This document shows, in pieces, positions 1 through 5,059 of a stretch of 5,059 nucleotides of DNA (position 1 is its first letter; every line of letters starts with the position of its first letter). The position numbers and the translations under genes are program-made. Under the pieces are notes generated by a model. The model was not told the origin of the DNA. It searched no databases and saw only the letters and a list, made by a program, of their open reading frames with translations. The stretch is from an uncultured Bacteroidales bacterium (lineage in GTDB: Bacteria > Bacteroidota > Bacteroidia > Bacteroidales > P3). Location of the stretch: NCBI GenBank assembly GCA_946540365.1, contig CAMNIH010000129.1, forward strand, positions 1 through 5,059, given 5' to 3'.

Positions 1-579
1 CTGGCCCACTACGCCAACGCCGCCACCGACATCGAGTTCCGCTTCCCCTTCGGATTCAAGGAGCTGGAGGGCATCCACAGCCGCACCGACTTCGACCTCT
101 CGCGCCACAGCGAGTTCAGCGGCAAGAAGCTGCAGTACTTCGACAGCGAGCTGAACGAGAGCTACACGCCCTACGTCATCGAGACCTCCATCGGAGTGGA
201 CCGCATGTTCCTGGCCGTCTTCAGCCATGCGCTGAAGGAGGAGACCCTCGAGGACGGCAGCACCCGCACCGTGCTCAGCCTGCCCACCCGTCTGGCCCCC
301 TACAAGGCCGCCGTGCTGCCGCTCGTCAAGAAGGACGGCCTGCCCGAGAAGGCCCGCGAGGTGCTGCACCTGCTGATGCCCGACATGATGGTGCAGTACG
401 ACGAGAAGGACGCCATCGGCCGCCGCTACCGCCGCCAGGACGCCATCGGCACCCCCTACTGCATCACGGTGGACAACGACACCCTGACCGACAATGCCGT
501 CACCGTGCGCCAGCGCGACACGATGCAGCAGGAGCGCGTCAGCATCGACCAGCTGCCGCAGTACCTGAAGACCAACTAA
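1..579 (+). CDS. glyS: Glycyl-tRNA synthetase, C-terminal part (5' end outside window)
   Basis: This is the end of a cytoplasmic class II aminoacyl-tRNA synthetase that charges tRNA-Gly with glycine using ATP. Frame 1 is open from the first base to the TAA at 577-579, giving 192 residues; the family is usually about 450-515 residues, so more than half is missing upstream. The fragment begins in the catalytic domain with the glycine-site region ELEGIHSRTDFDL (residues 21-33 of the fragment). Class II motif 3 follows as PYVIETSIGVDRMF, with the conserved arginine at fragment residue 68. From about residue 95 to the end is the anticodon-binding domain, with LAPYKAAVLPL and the conserved block AIGRRYRRQDAIGTPYCITVD. 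This is the single-chain alpha2 type, not the separate GlyQ/GlyS alpha-beta enzyme. The symbol glyS is the usual annotation for it; glyQS is also used. Codon use is strongly GC-ending, like the next gene. Identification is by motif recognition and is secure. Confidence 0.95.
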   Translation: MAHYANAATDIEFRFPFGFKELEGIHSRTDFDLSRHSEFSGKKLQYFDSELNESYTPYVIETSIGVDRMFLAVFSHALKEETLEDGSTRTVLSLPTRLAPYKAAVLPLVKKDGLPEKAREVLHLLMPDMMVQYDEKDAIGRRYRRQDAIGTPYCITVDNDTLTDNAVTVRQRDTMQQERVSIDQLPQYLKTN

Positions 580-613
580 GGATTTTGATTGTTTAACGTT
601 TCATAGCAAGACG

Positions 614-3600
614 ATGAAAAAGAGCGTTGTATTATTGACCGCGGTGCTGCTGGCGCTGAGCGTCGCCGCACAGCCCCGCACCACGCAGAAAGGCCTCAAG
701 CTGGACGGGAAATCGATCGAGCGCAAGGAGCGCGCCGAACGGCCAGCCCGCCCGATGGACAAGCTGCCCCAGCTGAAAGTGGAGACATTCACCCTCAGCA
801 ACGGACTGAAGGTGATCGTGGCCGAGGACCACTCCGAGCCCAAGATCTACGGATCGGTGATCGTGCATGCGGGCTCGAAAAACGAGGACACCGCCGCCAC
901 CGGCGTGGCCCACTACTTCGAGCACATCATGTTCAAGGGCACCGACCGCATCGGCACCACCGACTGGGCCAAGGAGAAGCCCTACCTCGACTCCATCAGC
1001 CTCGCCTACGACCGCCTGACCGCCCTCAACCGGCGCGCCGCCGAGGCCGCTAACGCCGTCATCGACAGCACGCTCGACAAGAAGGCCCGCAAGGAGGTGG
1101 AGAAGCAGCACAAGCAGCTGCTCGCCAACCTCGAGAGCGAACGCCACGCCATCCAACTGGAGATCAACCGGCTCAACATCGAGGCCAGCAAGTACGCCAT
1201 CGCCAACGAGACCGACGCCATCCTGCAGCAGATGGGCTGCACGGGCCTCAACGCAGGCACCACCTACGACTACACCGTCTACTACAACACCCTGCCCAGC
1301 AACCAGCTGGAGAACTGGATGGAGGTCTACGCCGAACGCTTCCGCAACCCCGTCTACCGCCTCTTCCAGGGCGAGCTGGAGGCCGTCTACGAGGAGCGCA
1401 ACCTCTACGCCAACGAGATGATGTACACCTTCAGCCGCAACCTCTTCACCGAGAGCTTCGGCGAGCACCCCTACAGCCGCGACATCATCGGCTGGGACCG
1501 CCACCTGAAGAGCCCCCAGCCCAGCGCCATGAAGCGTTTCTACGACAAGTACTACGTGGCCTCGAACATGACCCTGCTGCTCGTGGGCGACCTCGACACC
1601 CGCAAGGCCCGCGAGCTGGCCGAGCAGTACTTCAGCATCTGGCCCGCCGGCAAAAAGGTGCGCGAGCCCCGCTACCAGCTGCCGCAGTTCGACAGCCGCG
1701 TGGTCAAAGAAGTCAAGCAGACCCCCATCAAGGCCGGCCTCATGATCTTCCCCGGCATCAAGAGCGGCGCCGACGACGAGGTGGCCCTCAGCATCATGGC
1801 CGAGATCCTCAGCGGCGGCACCGGCTCCCTGGACCAGCTGGCCACCGACGGCCGCCTGATGGCCGCCAGCCTCATGCCCCTCAACCTCCAGGACGCCGGC
1901 ACCAACGTCATCCTCTACATCCCCAAGCTGCTCGGCCAGAAGCACGAGGCCGCCGAAGAGCTCATCTGGCAGTGCATCGACAGCGTCAAACAGGGCCGCT
2001 TCAGCGACAAGCTGCTCGAGAGCATCAAGATGCGCCGCCTCGTCGGCATGAAGCAGATGCTCGAGAGCTACAGCGGCATCGCCTCCCTGCTGCAAGGGCT
2101 GGAGTGCGAAGGCCGCAACTACAACGACTGGCTGCAGGACATCGACCGCCTGCAACACATCACCAAACAGGACATCGCCAACGTGGCCCGCCGCTACTTC
2201 GACCGCGACCACTGCACCCTCGTCCGCTCCAGCATGGGCTTCCCCGCCAAGGACGCCGCCATCAAGCCCGACTGGGACCACCTTGACGCACAGAACCAGG
2301 GCATACAGTCGCCCTTCGCCAAGCACATCGCCGAACGCAAGGTCAAGGAAATCCAGCCGCAGGTGATCGACTTCAAGAAGGAGGTCGCCGTCCTGCCCGT
2401 CAGCAAGAGCTGCAACCTCTACGCCTCGCCCAACCCCAAGAACGACCTCTTCAGCCTCACCATCGCCTACCACTACGGCACCATGGACAACCGCCACCTC
2501 GCCCCCGCCGTCGACTACTTCAACAACATCGGCGCCGGCAACTACGACCTGCAGCAGTACAACATCGAACTGGACCGCCTCGGCGGCAGCTTCTCCATCA
2601 GCGCCGGCGACGACTACTCCTACCTCACCCTCAGCGGCCCCGAGCAGAACATGGAGCAGATCGTCGAGCTGGCCCTCTTCAAGTTCCACACCCCGCGCCA
2701 CGACGCCCAGCAGCTGAAGAACCAAGTGGAAGCCCTGGAAGCCTCGAAAGAGGCCGCCAAGAACGACGCCTCCACCTGGAGCAGCGCCCTCATGGAATAC
2801 GTGCTCTACGGCAAGCAGTCGCAGTACCTCGACCACACCACCATCAAAGAAATGAAGAAACTCACCGGCGAGCAGATGCTCCAGCTGGTCGACAGCATCT
2901 TCACCCGCGACGGCTACGTCACCTATGTCGGCAACGCCGATCCCGCCGTGGTGGTCGAGATGCTGCAACGGGAGAACCTCGTCCACCGCGCCGTCAGCGT
3001 CAAGCCCCAGCGCACACGCATCCCCGCCGTCCTCGGCGACAACGCCGTCTACTACTGCACCAACAGCCACTTCCTCAAGAGCGACATCCAATTCTACATG
3101 CCCTCCATCCGCTTCGACCATCGCAAAGACCGCGCCGCCTGCTCGCTGTTCAACGAGTACATGGGCGGCGGCATGAACTCCGTCTTCTTCCAGGAGATCC
3201 GCGAGTTCCGCTCGCTCGGCTACAGCACCTACGGCTATTTCACCTACGACTACCTCAACCGCCACCCGGCCCACTACTACGCCTACCTCGGCACCCAGTG
3301 CGACAAGACCAACGACGGCGTCGAGGCCGTGCGCGACCTCATGCTCAACTTCCCCGTGCGCAAGGACAAATTCCGCCTCTCGCGCGACTACCTCATCTCC
3401 GTCCGCAACTCCAACCGCATCGGCTTCCGCAGCCTCCCCGCCCAGGTGCGCTACTGGACCGAGATCGAACACCTCGACCACGACCCGCGTCCCGCCATCA
3501 CCGACCAGATTCGCCACATGCGCTACGACCAACTGGAGGAATTCCACCAGAAATACGTCGCCGGACGCCCCCTCGTCGTCTTCATCACCGGCAACGCCAA

Positions 3601-3676
3601 GAAGTTCGACCTCAAAGCCCTCGGCCAGTACGGCAAGGTGAAAGAGATCAAGTACAAAGACATGCTCAAATTCTGA
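614..3676 (+). CDS. Secreted M16 family (insulinase/pitrilysin-like) zinc metallopeptidase
   Basis: This is a complete 1020-residue zinc endopeptidase of the pitrilysin/insulinase clan, which cleaves peptides and small proteins inside a closed clamshell. An N-terminal signal peptide (MKK, then a hydrophobic run, then SVAAQP, likely cut near residue 19-20, no lipobox Cys) points to the periplasm. The inverted zinc motif HYFEH lies at residues 100-104: H100 and H104 bind metal and E103 is catalytic. The third ligand is probably E261 in ELEAVYEERNLY. These two elements are 157 residues apart, against about 76 in pitrilysin, because a charged helical insert occupies roughly 118-200. Four repeats of the M16 fold can be traced: catalytic N domain (about 55-290), its partner (about 300-530), a degenerate third domain lacking HxxEH (about 595-750), and a fourth with REFRSLGYSTYGYF (863-876). 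The ATG at 614 places the signal peptide at the very N-terminus. It follows glyS by 34 bp with no clear promoter, so read-through is possible. The natural substrate is unknown. Confidence 0.93.
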   Translation: MKKSVVLLTAVLLALSVAAQPRTTQKGLKLDGKSIERKERAERPARPMDKLPQLKVETFTLSNGLKVIVAEDHSEPKIYGSVIVHAGSKNEDTAATGVAHYFEHIMFKGTDRIGTTDWAKEKPYLDSISLAYDRLTALNRRAAEAANAVIDSTLDKKARKEVEKQHKQLLANLESERHAIQLEINRLNIEASKYAIANETDAILQQMGCTGLNAGTTYDYTVYYNTLPSNQLENWMEVYAERFRNPVYRLFQGELEAVYEERNLYANEMMYTFSRNLFTESFGEHPYSRDIIGWDRHLKSPQPSAMKRFYDKYYVASNMTLLLVGDLDTRKARELAEQYFSIWPAGKKVREPRYQLPQFDSRVVKEVKQTPIKAGLMIFPGIKSGADDEVALSIMAEILSGGTGSLDQLATDGRLMAASLMPLNLQDAGTNVILYIPKLLGQKHEAAEELIWQCIDSVKQGRFSDKLLESIKMRRLVGMKQMLESYSGIASLLQGLECEGRNYNDWLQDIDRLQHITKQDIANVARRYFDRDHCTLVRSSMGFPAKDAAIKPDWDHLDAQNQGIQSPFAKHIAERKVKEIQPQVIDFKKEVAVLPVSKSCNLYASPNPKNDLFSLTIAYHYGTMDNRHLAPAVDYFNNIGAGNYDLQQYNIELDRLGGSFSISAGDDYSYLTLSGPEQNMEQIVELALFKFHTPRHDAQQLKNQVEALEASKEAAKNDASTWSSALMEYVLYGKQSQYLDHTTIKEMKKLTGEQMLQLVDSIFTRDGYVTYVGNADPAVVVEMLQRENLVHRAVSVKPQRTRIPAVLGDNAVYYCTNSHFLKSDIQFYMPSIRFDHRKDRAACSLFNEYMGGGMNSVFFQEIREFRSLGYSTYGYFTYDYLNRHPAHYYAYLGTQCDKTNDGVEAVRDLMLNFPVRKDKFRLSRDYLISVRNSNRIGFRSLPAQVRYWTEIEHLDHDPRPAITDQIRHMRYDQLEEFHQKYVAGRPLVVFITGNAKKFDLKALGQYGKVKEIKYKDMLKF

Positions 3677-3703
3677 CCCCGCCGCGTCGGCAACACAAAC
3701 AAC

Positions 3704-3744
3704 AGCAGGAGCCTCCAATGCAATTGGAGGCTCCTGCTTTTTTT
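3704..3744 (+). terminator. Strong intrinsic terminator after the M16 peptidase gene
   Basis: The arms AGCAGGAGCCTCCAAT (3704-3719) and ATTGGAGGCTCCTGCT (3723-3738) are perfectly complementary over 16 bp. They are separated by a 3-nt loop (GCA) and followed by an unbroken run of seven T (3738-3744). It begins 27 bp after the peptidase stop codon and should end the glyS-M16 transcription. It also coincides with the point where base composition falls from GC-rich to AT-rich. There is no matching T-run on the opposite strand, so it looks one-directional. Confidence 0.93.
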
Positions 3745-3791
3745 ACCATGTCTTGCGCTGAAAAAACAACCTAAATCAGCAAACTACAGCG

Positions 3792-3807
3792 TATAAAATA
3801 GTTTATA
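3792..3807. repeat. Small AT-rich palindrome beside the phased repeats
   Basis: TATAAA (3792-3797) and TTTATA (3802-3807) are inverted copies around ATAG. It lies 3 bp before the array of 11-bp-spaced repeats. A second, looser inverted pair, TATAAG (3854-3859) and CTTATA (3874-3879), lies just after the array. Six-base AT palindromes arise easily by chance in AT-rich DNA, so the only reason to record it is its position. Confidence 0.4.
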
Positions 3808-3809
3808 GG

Positions 3810-3850
3810 TTTTACTCCCCTTTTACTCAAACTTTACTCCTCTTTTACCT
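3810..3850. repeat. Four TTTAC-type direct repeats with exact 11-bp period
   Basis: TTTACTC occurs at 3811, 3822 and 3833, and a fourth related copy, TTTACCT, starts at 3844. The start-to-start distance is 11 bp each time, close to one DNA helical turn, so all copies would face the same side of the duplex. The spacer bases differ between copies, so this is a conserved short word at fixed spacing rather than a simple tandem duplication. It sits about 100 bp upstream of the promoter at 3946 and about 65 bp after the peptidase terminator. Such arrays can be binding sites for a regulator, a replication initiator or the arm-binding domain of a recombinase. Nothing in the window says which. Confidence 0.7.
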
Positions 3851-3945
3851 GACTATAAGGTAACGCTATGCTTCTTATATGCTACTACTACTGACGGTAT
3901 GACACGGGAACCAATGTGGTGTTTTACAACAACCAACAATTATAT

Positions 3946-3976
3946 TTTGCCAGATAGAAAAATATGTGTATCTTTG
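3946..3976 (+). promoter_or_regulatory. Bacteroides-type primary sigma promoter
   Basis: The -7 element TATCTTTG (3969-3976) fits the known Bacteroides consensus TAnnTTTG exactly. A TTTG (3946-3949) lies upstream, with 19 bp between its TTG and the -7 element, as expected for the -33 element. Transcription would start at about 3982-3986 and run rightward into the structured RNA element and then towards the exported-protein gene, whose ATG lies about 340 nt downstream. No other convincing TAnnTTTG was seen between here and that gene, so this is the best candidate promoter for the AT-rich block. Confidence 0.72.
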
Positions 3977-3982
3977 CAGCGT

Positions 3983-4270
3983 GAAAAAGATGATATGAAT
4001 ATGATATAAAACGTAGAAATAGAAAAAAAATAGATAGAGCTTGAAGTGCTTGTTCTCCTGTAACAAATGACTGGTAATCTAAGTGACGGGAATAATGCAA
4101 CGAAAGTTCACGCCTTGGCGTGGAATGTTCGTTCCTTATTAGTCACAAGGGTATTTACCAGTCGCCCGTTACAGAAATAAGGATTGTTTTTACAGACGAA
4201 GGTTTCGCGCCTTTTTCATATCCTTACCCCGACATCGGCTTCCGGCTCTACGGCCGGAAGCCGAAATTTG
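3983..4270 (+). ncRNA. Candidate structured RNA or long leader (about 290 nt)
   Basis: The extent is inferred from the promoter at 3946-3976 to the hairpin at 4235-4264. The core is 4069-4172. An outer stem of 9 bp pairs 4069-4077 (GACTGGTAA) with 4155-4163 (TTACCAGTC). It encloses a long, interrupted hairpin: 4083-4087 with 4142-4146 (GTGAC/GTCAC), 4091-4095 with 4136-4140, 4099-4104 with 4128-4133 (AACGAA/TTCGTT), and 4107-4113 with 4118-4125 with one bulged G, capped by CTTG. GTGACGGG (4083-4090) can instead pair with CCCGTTAC (4165-4172) over 8 bp with one G-U. That gives either a GGG/CCC pseudoknot or a competing fold. No protein-like reading frame explains the stretch. I cannot match it from memory to a named RNA family. 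It could act as a free small RNA, a riboswitch-like leader, or a folded single-strand DNA site. Confidence 0.55.
4235..4270 (+). terminator. GC-rich hairpin, possible terminator or attenuator
   Basis: TCGGCTTCCGGC (4235-4246) and GCCGGAAGCCGA (4253-4264) form a perfect 12-bp stem with a 6-nt loop (TCTACG). The following bases, AATTTGTTTAG, are T-rich but contain no long T-run, so termination may be partial. It is a GC-rich island in AT-rich DNA and lies about 60 bp before the exported-protein gene. It could end the candidate RNA that begins near 3983, or work as an attenuator that decides how much transcription reaches the downstream genes. Confidence 0.6.
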
Positions 4271-4325
4271 TTTAGTCATTATAAAACTGAAGAGCCCAAC
4301 AGGATAAAACGGGGCAAAATTGAGA

Positions 4326-4856
4326 ATGACAAAGAACGTGTTTTTGTTAATGTCGCTTTTAGTTCCTTCTATGTGTTTGCAGGCACAAAAGGTAATTATT
4401 GACAAGGTGGATTCGGATGGCAAAAGATATATTGCAACTGAATTTCGGGGTTTTTCTCTTGGCTGCTATGCAGGAAATAATGATACAACTTGGGTGTTGG
4501 TTTATTATCTTAATGAAAAACGCGAGATAGACACAGGAAGGAAATTGCTAATAAAATTATCTGATGAACAGGTAATAACACTGGAAAATGCAGTACAAAT
4601 AGGCCCGTTGGACTACGAGTCTAGTTATTATTCGGGAAGAATGCATTATGCGGTACATCCACTCTATTACATTCCAAAAGAAGATCTCATGTCAATAATG
4701 ACCAAAGGAATGATTAAAATTAGGGTGGAAACAAACATAGATGTTTTTGACAGGAAAGAGAAAGATTGTAAAAGAATTACAGAATCGTTATCAGAAGAAT
4801 ATAGGAATATTATGAAACTATTGCAAGTCAAGAAGACTCTGTATACTGATTTTTAA
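4326..4856 (+). CDS. Small exported protein of unknown function
   Basis: I do not recognise a family. From the ATG at 4326 the protein is 176 residues; a TTG two codons upstream at 4320 is possible but less likely. The N-terminus MTKNVFLLMSLLVPSMCLQAQ is a signal peptide, with a short basic start, hydrophobic core and probable cleavage after LQA. The Cys does not sit in a good lipobox, so a soluble periplasmic or surface-exported protein is likelier than a lipoprotein. The mature part begins KVIIDKVDSDGKRYIATEFRGF and alternates hydrophobic and polar residues through about residue 110 (WVLVYYL, KLLIKL), consistent with a beta-rich domain. The last 50 or so residues are charged and probably helical (DRKEKDCKRITESLSEEYRNI). 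No catalytic motif or internal repeat is evident. Codons are AT-rich, unlike the upstream genes, suggesting recent acquisition. Upstream is a long structured leader; 10 bp downstream begins an Abi-like gene, probably in the same transcript. Confidence 0.8.
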   Translation: MTKNVFLLMSLLVPSMCLQAQKVIIDKVDSDGKRYIATEFRGFSLGCYAGNNDTTWVLVYYLNEKREIDTGRKLLIKLSDEQVITLENAVQIGPLDYESSYYSGRMHYAVHPLYYIPKEDLMSIMTKGMIKIRVETNIDVFDRKEKDCKRITESLSEEYRNIMKLLQVKKTLYTDF

Positions 4857-4866
4857 CGAGAAAAAA

Positions 4867-5059
4867 ATGAACAAGCCAACATCTGCATCATTATTCCACT
4901 ATACGAAACAAGCCAATGGTTTATTTGGTATTATTGAACGTGGTTTTCGCTTTAGTTATTGTTTCGAGGAGTTCGACGAAACCATTGCTCGGTTTATATA
5001 CCGTCCAGCTGTAGAAATAGCAAGGCCAATAGGTTCGTGCGAAGAAAAATATGGCATTG
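4867..5059 (+). CDS. AbiGi-like abortive-infection protein, N-terminal part (3' end outside window)
   Basis: An open frame runs from the ATG at 4867 to the end of the window (64 whole codons, then one base), starting MNKPTSASLFHYTKQANGLF. The opening pattern SLFHYTK, then about ten residues, then IIERGFRFSYCFEEF resembles the start of proteins annotated as putative abortive phage resistance AbiGi (Pfam PF10899), which typically begin with a LFHFT-like motif followed by GF and YC. In those proteins the next segment is a conserved block around PMVCFCDIP, which would lie just past the window edge. There is no signal peptide, so it should be cytoplasmic. The upstream bases ACGAGAAAAAAATG are A-rich, typical of translation starts in this phylum. 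Its 10-bp separation from the exported-protein gene suggests cotranscription. Base composition is AT-rich like that gene. The family call rests on only 64 residues and is recall-based; that it is a real gene is more certain than its function. Confidence 0.55.
   Translation, partial: MNKPTSASLFHYTKQANGLFGIIERGFRFSYCFEEFDETIARFIYRPAVEIARPIGSCEEKYGI

Noticed and set aside
580..613. Promoter for the M16 gene in the 34-bp gap after glyS
   Set aside because: No TAnnTTTG element with a properly spaced TTG is present. Read-through from glyS, or an unrecognised promoter within glyS, is as likely.
1972..2286. Plus-strand open frame in another phase inside the M16 gene (with similar ones at 2925-3176 and 3298-3774)
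   Set aside because: The predicted proteins are low-complexity (R, P, Q, H or S, T, A rich), as expected from reading GC-rich codons out of phase, and they overlap a well-supported gene.
632..3718. A 1028-residue open frame on the minus strand covering almost the whole M16 gene
   Set aside because: It is an artefact of the GC-ending codons of the real gene, which remove stop codons from this antisense frame. Its product is dominated by V, A, G, L, E and H with no recognisable domain, while the plus-strand frame has a signal peptide and an intact HxxEH peptidase.
3875..4066. Minus-strand open frame of 63 residues
   Set aside because: It overlaps the promoter and leader, the product is a low-complexity F/Y/H-rich string, and there is no supporting start context or neighbour.
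3983..4270. Retron msr-msd, group II intron remnant, CRISPR or integron attC site
   Set aside because: There is no reverse transcriptase or integrase in the window, no domain V-like helix, no repeat-spacer array, and the ends do not carry the attC core pattern. The fold is better described simply as an unassigned structured element.
4320..4322. TTG as the start of the exported-protein gene
   Set aside because: The ATG six bases downstream gives a normal signal peptide with Lys at position 3. The TTG only adds M-R before it.
4190..4423. Minus-strand open frame of 77 residues, and a plus-strand frame at 4184-4402
   Set aside because: Both run through the 12-bp GC-rich hairpin and into the exported-protein gene, which has a clear signal peptide. 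Neither shows protein-like features.

Overview
The window looks like a member of the Bacteroidales (phylum Bacteroidota), and everything recognisable is on the + strand. Evidence for this is the bacterial single-chain glycyl-tRNA synthetase, a periplasmic M16 peptidase of a type I associate with this order, start codons without Shine-Dalgarno sequences but with A-rich upstream bases, and a promoter of the Bacteroides form (TTTTG, 19 bp, TATCTTTG). Genus cannot be fixed from this sequence.

The left three quarters (1-3744) is GC-rich core genome. A sample line (1501-1560) hand-counts to 60% GC, and third codon positions are dominated by G and C. It holds the last 192 codons of glycyl-tRNA synthetase, a 34-bp gap, a complete 1020-residue secreted zinc peptidase of family M16, and a very strong intrinsic terminator (16-bp perfect stem plus seven T).

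The composition changes abruptly straight after that terminator. Sample lines 4501-4560 and 4621-4680 hand-count to roughly 27% and 37% GC. The 580 bp before the next gene are not empty. They contain a small palindrome, four TTTAC-type repeats at an exact 11-bp period, a good Bacteroides-type promoter, a roughly 104-nt element that folds into a nested long hairpin with a possible pseudoknot or alternative pairing, and a 12-bp GC-rich hairpin resembling a terminator. Together these outline a possible small RNA of about 290 nt, or a long regulatory leader for the genes that follow.

The right end carries two AT-rich genes 10 bp apart. The first encodes a small exported protein of unknown function. 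The second runs off the window, and its N-terminus resembles AbiGi-type abortive-infection proteins. The composition change, unknown exported protein, Abi-like gene and structured RNA suggest the edge of an acquired accessory or defence island. That is inference: neither an integrase nor a proven attachment site is visible here.
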